DNA from: Rugalucina vietnamica
Taxonomy: Eukaryota > Mollusca > Bivalvia > Lucinida > Lucinidae
Length of the DNA: 64,000 nt
Assembly (NCBI GenBank): GCA_964017185.1
Contig: OZ024874.1
Span: 38,044,721 to 38,108,720, forward strand
Reading direction: 5' to 3'
Shown here: piece by piece, positions 1-29,595 of the stretch
Numbering within the stretch: position 1 is the stretch's first letter
Layout: every line of letters begins with the position of its first letter
Translations under genes and position numbers: made by a program
Notes under the pieces: model-generated
Seen by the model: the letters and a program-made list of their open reading frames with translations, nothing else
Told to the model about the DNA's origin: nothing
Databases searched by the model: none

Positions 1-55
1 GTATTAAGCATAAAGTTTTATTGAATCATTGTCATTAATTCTTGAATGACCTTCG
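1..55. mobile_element. End of a mariner-like MITE
   Basis: The last bases, CATTGTCATTAATTC and onward to a CG just before TA at 56-57, match the terminal inverted repeat of the element at 54135-55087. TA is the usual Tc1/mariner target. The rest of this copy lies outside the window. Confidence 0.8.
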
Positions 56-57
56 TA

Positions 58-522
58 TCTCCTATCCCAGGCATGGGCCCAGGAATCTGATCCCGTGAAA
101 TGAAACTCGACACTACAGGGCACATGACCAAGATGCCAGCTTTTATGATATGTAAAGGTTTCACCCTCAACTACTAACTAAGAGAAACCCCAACTTCAAT
201 AAATTATTGACAAAGTCATTGGCCCATGAAATATATGTCAAGGACACACTGTCAAGGTGCCAGCTTAATGAAACACAGGCCTTCTGGCAGTATATTACTG
301 CAATACTGCAACAATATTGCTGCAACTATTTCTGGCAATCTAATTTGTATACAAAATCCACTATTGCTGCAATACTGTTGCAGTATTGCAGCAATTTTCC
401 GGCATTATTGCAGCAATATTGCCATTATACTGGTTATGCAAAGATATAAAATTGCTGCCAAATTGCACTGAAAAAATAGTTCAAAGTTTCTGATAATTTT
501 GCGGACATTTTGTCTACTTATG
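58..522. other. AT-rich spacer with short hairpin words
   Basis: No gene seen. From about 290 to 430 the words GCTGCAATACTG and CAGTATTGCAGC recur in both orientations. Positions 363-395 form a perfect 15-bp stem with a 3-base loop. Overlapping short frames here are by-products of the repeat. Confidence 0.6.
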
Positions 523-1695
523 GTAGGTTATTTCTTATGGGGTGCCATTTTTATTCCCTATTTTTGGATATCCATAATCTAAGGATATCCAAAAATTGAA
601 TTATGGATATCCATAATTCATTTATGGATATCCTAAAATAATTGATATCCATTAATATTTTTGGATATCCTAAAATGAATTATGGATATACATAAATGAA
701 TTATGGATATACATAAATGAATTATGGATATCCTTAAATGAATTATGGATATCCTTAATTGAATTATGGATATCCTAAAATACATTTTTGTATATCCAAA
801 AATCACGATGAATTATGGATATCCATAATAGGTAGGTTATTTCTTATGGGGTGCCATTTTTATTCCCTATTTTTGGATATCCATAATCTAAGGATATCCA
901 AAAATTGAATTATGGATATCCATAATTCATTTATGGATATCCTAAAATAATTGATATCCATTAATATTTTTGGATATCCTAAAATGAATTATGGATATAC
1001 ATAAATGAATTATGGATATACATAAATGAATTATGGGTATCCTTAAATGAATTATGGATATCCTTAATTGAATTATGGATATCCTAAAATACATTTTTGG
1101 ATATCCAAAAATCACGATGAATTATGGATATCCATAATTCGATTTTTGGATATCCAAAAATCGAATTATGAATATCCTTAAATCAGCTTATTTAAGGATC
1201 TTAGGATATCCAAAAATAATCTTGAATTTAGGATATCCATAATTCGATTTTTGGATATCCATAATTCTATTTTAGGATATCCTTAAATGATCTGATTTAA
1301 GGATGTCCATAAATCCATTTTAGGATATCCATAATTCATTTTTAAAAATATTTCCCTTAAGCATGTACATCATTTTTTGTGATTTAAGGATATCCTTAAA
1401 TGAATTATGGATATTCTTAAATACAGTCCTATTTTAGGATATCCATAAAATGAATTATGGATATCCAATATCAGCCCGATTTCATGATATCCTTAAATCG
1501 AATTATGGATATCCAAAAATAGGATTGTATTTTAGGATATCCATAATTCAGTTTTAGGATATCCTAAAATCAATTTATGGATATCCAACATTCAGCCGAA
1601 TTAAGGATATCCATAAATGAATTTTGGATATCCAAAAATGAATTTTGGATATACAAAAATGAATTAAGGATATCTATAAAGAGGGAAAAAATAGT
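523..1695. repeat. Array of GGATATCC palindrome words, with a 306-bp direct duplication
   Basis: The stretch is built from the palindromic word GGATATCC in AT-rich spacers (ATTATGGATATCCATAAT and variants), present several dozen times. The blocks starting GGTAGGTTATTTCTTATGG at 523 and again at 829 are near-identical and about 306 bp long. The left side (TTCCCTATTTTT before the first word) and right side (GAGGGAAAAAATAG near 1682-1695) are roughly inverted, as in a fold-back element. No coding sequence. Confidence 0.8.
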
Positions 1696-2690
1696 AAAAA
1701 GTCCTCATAATTTCCCTATCAGTTCAATTCAAATATGGCTGGGGATAAGGCCAAGGAAGTTAGAGTAACTAAATTGTAGTTTAGCAAAAACTTGTGCTGA
1801 AAATTATACTATTAAGATGTGCTACAATAACCCCCTTTGAGATATAAATTCTTCTTTTATTAATTTAGCATGTCCAAAACATACATACATTTTAATATAT
1901 CTAAATCATAATCTCAGATCCAATAAACCATGGATAGGTAACTACGGTATATGTATGGTATTTATTGGAAATACGAGTATGTGGTCTCGGCTAGATTGTC
2001 AAAGCTGTAATTGATAAAGTTTAAAAGCTGATAATTCCATTATTTGAGCAAATACCAAAGATTTTTTTTTCATAAAGCAATAGCTTAATATATCAACTCT
2101 AAGGCATAATCATTTCATTTCTGGAGAAACCAGCATGTTTTGCACAAATCATCTAGAAAGTTAGCTATCGAATTTCTCTGTTTCAAGCCTTTTTGATAGA
2201 AAATTAACAGATTTTGGTATATGAAGCGGACAATTTTTCAATAAAATGGTGAGGGCAGGGTCTGAGGTTAATGATACAATGAATTTTCAGAGGCCATACT
2301 TTAAAGAAACATTTAGAACAACCAAGAAATGAAAAGGGTATGTAGGCAAATTCCACATATGATCAGATATTCTAAAACACTTTGCCTGTATAGCCAATGG
2401 TTAAAAAACGTTATATTGTGCAACAATTTCACTGGGCGAATAAGCGTGATGTTACTTTGTGCCGTTTTGACGCCATTTTGATTAAATTATAACGTCAACT
2501 ATCCCATAAGTCTTGTTACCTTGACGTTAGACGGTGTAACATCATTTCAACTCGTTAAAATGTAACAAACATATGTAAACATTTGCGGTACAGTCGAACG
2601 TTTGGCAGGATTTCATTAGCCCAATGGTGGAAAAGTTAAAGAAACTGACGGTTAAAAATGATTTAATTCCGTTTATTGCATGTTAGAATC
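1696..2690. other. No recognisable feature
   Basis: AT-rich unique-looking DNA. I see no exon, RNA gene or clear repeat boundary. Confidence 0.5.
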
Positions 2691-2862
2691 GAAATAGATC
2701 AACTCTAGTGCATGAATTGTTGAGTAATAATTCACTGTTTGTCGGTCACTTGTATGCAGATAAATGACTCGTGCTGTGCACTCGTGATTTGATCTGCTTT
2801 ACAACTGACTTCCAAACAGTGAATTATTACTCGACGATTCACTGCGAGAGCTGATCTATTTC
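2691..2862. mobile_element. Palindromic MITE
   Basis: Two arms of about 80 bp are inverted copies: GAGTAATAATTCACTGTTTG on the left and its complement CAAACAGTGAATTATTACTC on the right, with GAAATAGATC / GATCTATTTC at the ends and ACTCGTGC / GCACTCGT near the middle. This is the form of a fold-back MITE. No target duplication was found. Confidence 0.75.
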
Positions 2863-3245
2863 TTAAACAAAAATCAAACAAAAACAGAAGGTAGCCAATA
2901 TCATGATGTGTGGTATGTGTATGTATGCATGGGAGCTTTGTTAACCCAAACCTGATAAGCTTTCAGACAACACAGAGGGTGTTTGATAGCACACAGCAAA
3001 ATAAACAATTCATATGAAGAGGAAGAAAATGAAACTCAAGCCTTTATAATCATCTCTGAATTCATCTTCAGATCTAATCACTGAACAATGCTTCAAGTTG
3101 ATAAAATATAAACCCATCTTATTATCTAATGGAATCAAAATTGTTGTTTTATTTAAAAGAATTTTTTTCTGTTGACTTTAAAAGCTGACTGAATAATCAC
3201 CAGCTGTATTATTTAGAAATCAGAACACCTGTTTTAATTCTTAAA

Positions 3246-3300
3246 ATCTGAGGACCAACGGTCTTGTAAATGCTCATCTGAAGATCTGGTATAATGCAAA
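3246..3300 (+). mobile_element. Fragment of the 5' end of HINE family A
   Basis: GAGGACCAACGGTC followed by TTGTAAATGCTCATCTGA matches the 5' hairpin and sub-terminal repeat of the element at 41447-42946. The body is missing. The rest of 2863-3779 shows nothing else recognisable. Confidence 0.6.
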
Positions 3301-3781
3301 CATTTTTTAATAAAAATCATCATCAATATAACTGTCTCGTGGACCTTTTTCAAAGTTTGTTCATAGACATTGTAATGCCATTGTTTTCATAGCAAAATGA
3401 CAAATTGGCATCGTTATCCATTATCTAGCATTATGATTTTTCCCATTCCTATGGGAATTCCTCTGAACATTTCTACAAATCAAAGTTGCCCGATTTGTGG
3501 CCCATTTCTTCCACTACATGGAGTCAAATTTCAGTTTATACGCTTGCTTACTTGAAGGTCAAGTTTAACACAATGATCAACACAATTTTAACACTGATTT
3601 AATTATCCTTGATTATTCTTTAAAAACAATTAAAACTAGCTGAACAGCCAATGTAACAAAGTACTTTTTAAAGTGAGGCAGAGAAAAAAAATCAAATCAA
3701 AGTACCACAATTACATTATGCAGCAACATAAATCCAACCATCATTTCTATGTTTTAATATACAATTTTATTTTATACTTTA

Positions 3782-3908
3782 CAGTGAAAACCAATGTATA
3801 TCAAAACTTGATAAAATTGATATTTTCATTGATATGAAATTTCACTGATATCAAATCTCACTGATATCAAAACTCACTAGTGACTGATATCAGCCTATAT
3901 CGTCACTG
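3782..3908. mobile_element. Small TIR MITE flanked by TA
   Basis: Ends CAGTGAAAACC / GTCACTG are inverted and lie between TA dinucleotides at 3780 and 3909. Inside, the word TTTCACTGATATCAAA recurs. This fits a Tc1/mariner-type MITE. Confidence 0.65.
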
Positions 3909-4145
3909 TAGATTTTGGATTACTTCTGACGTTTCCATTTACTCGACGTCATTAAAAGTGTCTCACTTCAGAAATTCAAACGCCTATAACTCCGTTATTT
4001 ATGAAAGAAAACATAAAGTGTGGGTATTCATTTTCTTAGTTAGAACGTAAGGAACAATGTGGTACCAAAATTATTTGTGTTTTCAAAAATTTTTGGTTTT
4101 TGCATTTTCACCGCCTGCCTTGTGAATTGTATAAAATAAAAAGAA

Positions 4146-4296
4146 AATTTGCCTTTTTTCGGTGAAAACCAAATATATTTCATCTCTTGAGTTGAAAACA
4201 TAAAAATTTTCACTCGTGCTTCGCACTCGTGAAAATTCTGATGTTTTCAACTCACTCGATAAAATATATTTGGTATTCACCTCAAAAAAGCAAATA
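4146..4296. mobile_element. Near-complete palindromic MITE
   Basis: Arms of about 65 bp: GGTGAAAACCAAATATATTT at 4161 mirrors AAATATATTTGGTATTCACC ending at 4281, and the centre is a tight hairpin around CACTCGTGCTTCGCACTCGTG. The apparent open frame on the minus strand comes from the palindrome. Confidence 0.75.
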
Positions 4297-4888
4297 TCCT
4301 CTATATCTACATCACAATATCACTTTAATACTGTAAATTAATTCATATATCTATGCTAAACTTATGTTGATCAAATAGTAGGGAATGTATGACAAATACA
4401 AAATCCTGTATGCCAAAAGTATATTAACCAGAGCATCTTTCAGTTTCTTCACTGTGTTAACTGCCTAAGATCTGTACTTATATCTCATGTAGACGGGATG
4501 CCCAGGCTGGCACGAATCTTTTATGCAAAACCACATGATCTAGCGCATGTCGTTAAACAAGAATAATGTTATCCAGACTTAATTTGTATTCCAAAACAGT
4601 TGTCTGTTTTGTAGTTAAATGTCCAATGTTTAATATTTCAGTCTTGAGGAGATGGATCCGAAAATGGAGCAAGATGTGTCAGAGTTTTAGATGAAAGCTG
4701 ACCATAACGAGCAGTATTGGGTAACTGCAGACAAGACAAGGTTGCACAAACTTGAAAAGATGACAACAACAAGTGCATGACTTGTATCTCAACCTTGCCT
4801 AGAACACTTTCATAGGAAAGCTCAATCTTCTTACTTCTCTTGCTACTTAATGTAGTGGCTATCCTTGTTATGACAGAATCATTCCTAT

Positions 4889-5093
4889 GAGCCGCATCAT
4901 GAGAAAACCGTATTTTTGCCTATGCGACAACAAAGGCGCAGATCAGCACCTTTGTTTTCCCTACTCGGACAGAACAATCCCTCTTCTTCCTAAATCCAAA
5001 TTTTCAAGCTTCTAGCCTTTTTCTTGTGGTTGTACAGGCTGGTTTGTGTCAGACATGGTCGGAACTCCCGAAGACCAGTTTGCTCGCGTCACG
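4889..5093. mobile_element. MITE family H copy
   Basis: One of about nine copies in the window of a 205-245 bp element with TIRs GAGCTGCGTCATGAGAAAAC and an inner palindrome around GCGAAAACAAAGGCGC. This copy has decayed ends and lies just beyond the CDC5L stop codon. Confidence 0.75.
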
Positions 5094-5142
5094 GCATATA
5101 TCATCAATGTCTGTTTCTCTCTCAACAATCTAACTGCCTTCA

Positions 5143-23182
<18,040 letters not shown>

Positions 23183-23196
23183 TCGGTTCATATTCT

Positions 23197-23447
23197 TTTC
23201 TCTTTTTTTTTTTATTCAGTTTTACTTCCCTTTCAAGATTATTTCAGCTCATATGAGACGGACGGGCCAATTGGTAGGTGGGGCGAAAATGGGAGAACCC
23301 CGAGAAAAACCACCTGGCACACCCACAAGCAGAACTTGGCTTGTCTCACATGTGGGCAGTGCGGGGCTCGAACCCACACCAGACACAGCGGTGAGATAAT
23401 TGAGTGATTAAGAAACAGTGCTCTTAACCGCTCGGCCATGGGTGCCA
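23197..23447 (-). mobile_element. tRNA-derived SINE
   Basis: On the minus strand the head (from 23446) has an A box GGCCGAGCGGTTAAGAG and B box GGTTCGAGCCC, as in a Ser/Leu-type tRNA. The middle has GGTGGTTTTTCTCGGGGTTC, similar to a central domain found in metazoan SINEs. The tail is A-rich (plus-strand TTTTTTTTTTTATT). Direct repeats TCGGTTCATATTCT at 23183-23196 and 23448-23461 are the target duplication. Not a functional tRNA gene: the cloverleaf arms do not close. Confidence 0.9.
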
Positions 23448-24011
23448 TCGGTTCATATTCTGATAAGAACCAAATGGTCTCTCTAAATCTCTGTAAAGCA
23501 GCCTTGCAAGGTCTTCTAATACATGAACTACTCCCAATAGGAACTCTTGTGAAATCTTCAAAGGTTCTACAGAGAGATTGTATTTTCTCCAATATTCTAT
23601 GAAACGTCACAAAGATTCTATCCTACATGTATACCTCCAGCAGTATGTACACCATAAAAGTGCAGTGCATGTACAGCAGTGCATGCAGTGGGCAGCGTGA
23701 TTACTCATTGAATCCCTAACAAGAACTCTTTGAGAAAACATAAGAATACCATGTTACCACATTCTATGTAAGGACTGAGTGTGTCCTCCTACATATTTAA
23801 TGAGTATATTACTACATTGGTCAACAATGTTGACTCAACATATACCTTAATTTTGGCTGGTTTTACACAATTGTTGATGGTGTTAAAAGCCGTGAAGTGG
23901 TCCTTTTTTTTCTTTCCAAAGACATTTTTTGTCTTCAGTAAATCAGTGCAAAACCCTCATACATCATACATGCCAATAAATCAATGTTAAGATTGACCTG
24001 TGAGATTACAA

Positions 24012-25140
24012 ACTAGAATAAAAGCGCTGCAGGCATGCATGATACCCCGCCACACAAATTTAATTTAGGAAAAATGTTTGTCAATAAATTCTCAAGATAT
24101 AAAAGAGCAGAACAAAATTTTGTCATAAATGAAGGACCATAACTCTGTATACATTGATAAAATTTACCCATCTTCAATCCCAAACCACTACTTCCTGATT
24201 TGAACTTTTATACAAAGTTTGAAGAAAACTGGTTGATAAATGCACAAAACAGAGGCAGGAAACGAAATTTTAATGTAAATCATGGGCCATAACTCTGTAC
24301 TTATTTAACAAAATTTATTCATTTTCAATCCCAAACCACTCCTTCCTGATATGAACTCATATACAAAGTTTGAAGAAAATTGGTCAATAAATGCTCAAGA
24401 TAGAGTCCGGAAACGAAATTTTAATGTAAATCAAGGGCCATAACTCTGTACTAATTTGACGAAATTTACACATCTTCAACCCCAGACCACTCCTTCTTGA
24501 TATGAACTCCTATACAAAGTTTGAAGAAAATCGGTCAATAAATGCTCAAGGTAGAGCCCGGAAACAAAATTTTAACGTAAATCAAGGGCCATAACTCTGT
24601 ACTTCTTTGACGAAATTTACCAATCTTCAAGCCCAGACCACTCCTTCTTGATATGAACTCCTATACAAAGTTTGAAGAAAATCGGTCAATAAATGCTCAA
24701 GATAGAGCCCGGAAACGAAATTTTAACGTAAATCAAGGGCCATAACTCTGTACTTATTTGACGAAATTTAACCATCTTCAATCCCAGACCACTCCTTCAT
24801 GGTATGAACTCCTATACAAAGTTTGAAGAAAATTGGTCAATAAATACTCAAGATAGAGCCCGGAAACGAAATTTTAACATAAATCAAGGGCCATAACTCT
24901 GTACTTATTTGACGAAATTTACCCATCTTCAATCCCAAACCACTCCTTCCTAATATGAACCTATACGAAGTTTGAAGAAAATCGGTCAATAAATGCTCAA
25001 GATAGAGCCCGGAAACGAAACGCTGACGGACGGACAGACAGACAGACAGACGGACGGACAGACGGACGGACACTCGAAAGCAAATTTTTTTTGAGGGTAT
25101 AACATAATACCCCGCACTTTTTTAAGTGGCGGGGTATAAA
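24012..25140 (+). mobile_element. HINE family B
   Basis: Starts ACTAGAATAAAAGCGC, sub-terminal repeat GATACCCCGCCAC at 24041. The body has six tandem units of about 152 bp (word AAAGTTTGAAGAAAATCGGT), then a CAGACAGACAGACGGACGG microsatellite (25022-25072). The 3' end is a hairpin ATACCCCGCACTTT / AAGTGGCGGGGTAT followed by AAAA. The ORFs across it are repeat artefacts. Confidence 0.75.
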
Positions 25141-25440
25141 AGTGCCTTGAGAAGCATGAATACCTCCAGCTGGTAGCCCTCCCCCCCCCACTCCCTGGAT
25201 ATGCCGCACCCCTGACACATTGAACCTCAATGCCAAAATCAGAGAGCACCCACAACAAGTAATTTGCAAAAAGCATTGCCTACAACCATGGTTGGGGGGG
25301 GGGGGGTAGTAGAGTGACAGATCTATTTTAGAGCAGTATACAGAGCTGACGTGCATACTCAATCTAGGACTTGATTGCAGACATTGAGGGACAGGTCCTC
25401 AGTCCTAGATGGAAAATAGAATGCCATTCTTTCATACTAA
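25133..25440 (+). mobile_element. 5' part of HINE family C, truncated
   Basis: AAAAGTGCCTTGAGAAGCAT to GTCCTCAGTCCTAGAT matches the first 300 bp of the element at 30847-32193, here joined directly to the 3' end of family B. The tandem core and tail are missing. Confidence 0.7.
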
Positions 25441-25465
25441 TAGTAGTAAATAAAAAAAAAATTAA

Positions 25466-26366
25466 ACTAGAAATGCGTGTTTGTAAAACACTATGCCCCC
25501 AACTGTATGCTTGTCCCTAAACTGGCAGCTTGTATGATTCATTTATTTCATTTGAATGAGGTGAAATTTAATTTCCTGTAGGTGTTCGGTTGCCTCTGTT
25601 TTGACCTTGATCCAGAAACAGAATGTAAGCTCTTTGCAGATAAGTTAGAAATGGAGTAAAATTTTCAAAATGGAGTAAATTTGTCAAAATTTGACCGCAA
25701 GTCTTCAAAATGTAATCAGGTGATCTTCTTCTCAGCCCCAACAAGTGTACTGAATATGAAGGCTCTAGCTTATTAATAAATAATTTTTGAGATATCTTGC
25801 ACACAAGATTTTCAAATTTTGTTTTAAAAGGGGCATAACTCCAAAAAGGCAGATAACTTGAACATAAACAAAAATACGGGTCAACTATTTTTTCATAAAG
25901 AATCTGTATATGAAATTTCAAAACCCTAACATTCACCATTCAAAAAATTCAAATTGCACCGAAAAGTGCAAAAATTAATCAAAATTTCAAAATTCTGCAT
26001 TTTGTCAAAATTTGACAGAAAGTTCTCAAAAGTTAATCAGGTCATCTACTCCTCAGCCCCAACCACTATACCAAATATGAAGGCTCTAGCTCAAATACTT
26101 TTTGAGATATCTTGCACACAAGATTTTCAAATTTTGTTTTCAAAGGGACATAACTCAGAAAAGGGGCATAACTGACAAGAAAAAAAATACGGGTCAACTA
26201 TTTGTTCATGAGGAATACACACATGAAATTTAAAATCCCTAACATTCACCATTCAAAAGTTAACAGACGTACACATGCACACACACACACACACACACAC
26301 AGACAGACAGACAGACAAGCCGAAAGCAATATGCCCTTCCAACTTTTTCAAAGTTGGGGGCATAAA
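25466..26366 (+). mobile_element. HINE family E
   Basis: Starts ACTAGAAATGCGTGTTTG, with a small hairpin (GTGTT/AACAC) and sub-terminal repeat ATGCCCCCAACT. Two related core units contain ACCAAATATGAAGGCTCTAG. A (CA)n plus (CAGA)n run at 26274-26317 precedes the 3' hairpin CCAACTTTTTCAAAGTTGG, ending GGGGGCATAAA. Confidence 0.72.
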
Positions 26367-26832
26367 CAGTGTTTTCTGAGGAAAACTACAATGTATGTCC
26401 CCCACAGCCGTAAAGTAATTGAATGGTAGTTACATTGTGACATAAAGTTTCTTTCTATGGAAGAACCCTGACCGTCGTAGATACATGGTTGGGAGGAGGG
26501 AAAGTGTTGATTCGATTTTGGTGACCTTGACCTATTTTCAAGGTCACCAGCCCATGAAAACTGTCAAAATTAGCTTTTCCGACTGCATAAATGAATGGAT
26601 TTTAACCAAACTTGCACAGAAAGATTGTTGGAAGAAGACTAAGAGTTGTAGATGTTCACTTGATTTGAATTGGTCTGACAGCCCTATGGGTGAGAATGGT
26701 TTGCTGTCAAAATTGTTTGAACTGTACACATTTATAGGTATTAACTTGCCCGTTGTTCGGAAGAAGTTGTAAGAATGACTTGAGTAAATGAGCTATAGCT
26801 GTTTCTGTGCAAGTTTGGTAAGAATCTGTTAA
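26367..26832. repeat. Unclassified repeat with GTGACCTTGACC words
   Basis: The words AAGGTCACCA and GCAAGTTTGGTAA here and at 28210-28345 suggest one older repeat that was split by the Harbinger-like element at 26833-28157. No ORF of note. Confidence 0.45.
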
Positions 26833-28157
26833 GGCCTATTAAAAAAATAGCTGTGTTTCGGGTTTCCCGACCCTACCTAAAAAAATTCGCCGACCCTAAA
26901 GTTTTTTTCGCTATTCCAAAAAATAAATTGCGTTCTTTTTCGATCCGCTCTCGGGGCGAAACGACCGGAAACATTTTTCTTCATTGTTAAAGAGGCGCAC
27001 CAAAAAATCGATAAAAATATTCAGTACAGTAGTTGCAAGCATCTTCTTGCAATGCGCACCAACAGCCAATCAAAAATCAGATACCAAAAGCTCTCGGATG
27101 TTGGGAGTTTTCTACTTTCGGTTTCAACCTATTGCCGATAAAGCCACATAACAGCGATTAATATCTCAGAAATCTGCCTAAAACACCACCGCCTGGGTGT
27201 GCCAAGTTAGAGTTATATGAATTAGACAATAAAACAGTGCAGACAGAGCACTCAGATGCTAAAATTTATTGCTAAATTGACACACGACCGACTGCATTTT
27301 CGTAGAGTTCCGCCGTTGACTTATCGGCGCACTTGGTAAAACCGGTAAAAGGGGGATTTTTTTTTTTTTTTTGGATAAAAGTTAGTTGGTTTTTTATCAC
27401 TATGCAAAGTTAGTCACTGTCTTGGTGAAGTCTAAAACATTCTTGTGAATAAAATAACTGTTCCAGTGAATAAAAGTCAAACAACAAATATTCTGGTGAA
27501 TAAAAGTCTGTGAACTAAAATTTTATCTACAAGCACTCTTCCACATTAGGCAGCAATCTGACAGCTGTTTGTGAGATGGCCAATCTTCTAAATTAAACAT
27601 AGTTAATTGTCTCTGTACATAATAAGTACAATGGGGTTGGGCTACAAGTTCTACCAACCTTAGCTACAGCCCTTCCCCTATAACATGACATATAGAACAG
27701 CCAACATATTGAACCAACCAATCTTTTGCTTGGCACTTCTTAGAGCAGTATGATCTCACATATTTACATGCAGAGCATTTTTGGAAGTCCTCTCTGCTAA
27801 GCAATAAATCTGAATCATTTGTCCGCTATTTGCATTGGATGATAGGTTACTTTAGGTAACGTGAGTCAGTTCCACCTCAAGAAGTGATGGGTTTAGAAGA
27901 GCATACATTTCGGCAGTTGGTGAAAGAAATGTGCACTAAGTAGCCTGCTTCTGAGAGGCTTTTGCTACTAAGGATAACTGATTATCCTAACATACCCATG
28001 TTTATTATTTTGATAGTACCAACCCAAGGGATTATATGCTTAGTCGGTGATAAAAAAAAATAAATAAAAAAAAAAATAAAAAAAAAAAAATGCCTACCTA
28101 CCCTACCTAATAATTTTCAGACTGAAACCCTAAACACAGATATGTTTTTATTTGGCC
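26833..28157. mobile_element. PIF/Harbinger-like non-autonomous element, copy 1
   Basis: Ends GGCCTATTAAAAAAATAGCT and, inverted, GGCCAAATAAAAACATATCT continue as similar 35-bp TIRs through GTGTTT.GGGTTTC. Flanked by TAA at 26830-26832 and 28158-28160, the TWA 3-bp duplication typical of PIF/Harbinger. Length 1325 bp, no transposase ORF. Confidence 0.85.
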
Positions 28158-28877
28158 TAATTTGATCTGCAGAAGATATGGTATCGGAAATGTTTATCTA
28201 AACAGTTTTCATGGGCTGGCAACCTTGAAAACTAGGTCAAGGTCACCAACCTGAGTCTCCTCCCAGCAATGTTTCAGTGCAAGTTTGGTAAAAAGTCCAT
28301 CCATTTGCTCAGAAGCTATGGTGTCCGAAATGCTTAATCAAGGTCACCAACATTTGACGTGAGTCTACGGCGGAAGAAAATCGTTTGAACATGCAAAGTC
28401 AAATTATGATGATCAAACCTGCTAAGCCAATAGATAATTTAGTCTAGAAACAAGACTCATATGATTAAGTTTGACCCGTAAGTTTGACCCTTGGTGTTAT
28501 ATTCCCGGCGAGAGGACAAGACAACTGCCTACATATCCAAATACATCAACAGAGGCTGTAGAGCCTGACTAGATGTTAACGACGTAAGAAATGTAAGATT
28601 TCAATGTGGATATGTGGCTAATAGTTCGTCCGTACAATAAACAACATTAAACAGTATTAAAAACCAATGTCTGTTTGATCCTCAGTACATAATGATTGGC
28701 GTTGCAAAGAGGCGTAAAACTGATTTCTGCTATCTTGTCCGAATGTCTGACTGTTCAGCAGTCTTTTTGAGAACTACTTTAAACCGTCTATTTTTTTTGT
28801 TGGTCCGCATGACAATTTACTACGAAAACGTTCGGAAAGGCATCAGCAAAACTGACTAAACGGAACAAAAATACTAA

Positions 28878-28981
28878 GCCGAGTTGTCTTTTGAACTGGG
28901 CTGAGTTGTCTTATAAATTGGGCCGAGTTGTCTTAATCCAAGAACTGCCAGGGCCGAATTGTCTTTGGGCTGAGTTGTCCT
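28878..28981. repeat. Short direct-repeat array GGGCTGAGTTGTCTT
   Basis: Five copies, spaced irregularly, of a GAGTTGTC word. An inverted word AGGACAAGACAACT lies alone at 28511-28524, so this may be the right end of a fold-back-like element with a short left end. No target duplication found. Confidence 0.55.
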
Positions 28982-29012
28982 AAACCCATGGTTATAGACA
29001 GGTACACAGTTT

Positions 29013-29595
29013 GACACTGGCTATCCGCACGACGGTCGTGCCGATAACGCCGCTTATCAGCACGACCGTCGTGCGGATAAGCGGCGTTATCCGCACGACA
29101 GGGAAATCGACATCCAAATGTTAAAAATGTTTAGAAATGGATACATTTTAAGTTGATTAATATTATGATCTGGCTTCAAAACAGACACAGAATACTACAC
29201 AGCCAGGAACTTTTTACTTTTTAATTAACAAAATTGTTATTTTGCTGAAACTGGCTTATATTATACCTGTGACTTTAAAAATCACTCATGCGTATGCGTA
29301 AATGAGAAAGTAATTATCGTAAAGAAATCTACTGTGATTCAGTTTACATCAGCTGTATTAATCAAATTAATCTAGTTTTTCTGATTCATAGTTAACAAAA
29401 ATGTTAATTTCGAATGCATTTCAATAGCTAAGCACATAATATGGCAAATTATTAGTTTAATGCATACGTAAGCTTGTTAGAAAATCTTATACTCCCGTCG
29501 TGCCGATAGCCAATACCTGTAGCATTGGCTATCCGCACGACGGTCGGGCCGATAACGCCGCTTATCGGCACGACGTCGTGCCGATAGCCTCAGCC
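29013..29595. mobile_element. Fold-back-like element with GC-rich palindromic ends
   Basis: Both ends contain nested palindromes of GCACGACGGTCGTGC and GATAACGCCGCTTATC inside an otherwise AT-rich body. GGCTATCCGCACGACGG at 29019 is mirrored in the right end at 29532-29588. The 9-bp sequence ACACAGTTT flanks both sides (29004-29012, 29596-29604). No ORF in the 583 bp that is not from the ends. Confidence 0.75.

Noticed and set aside
23320..23447. Functional tRNA gene on the minus strand
   Set aside because: A and B boxes are present but the acceptor and anticodon arms do not pair, and a SINE body, A-rich tail and target duplication follow.
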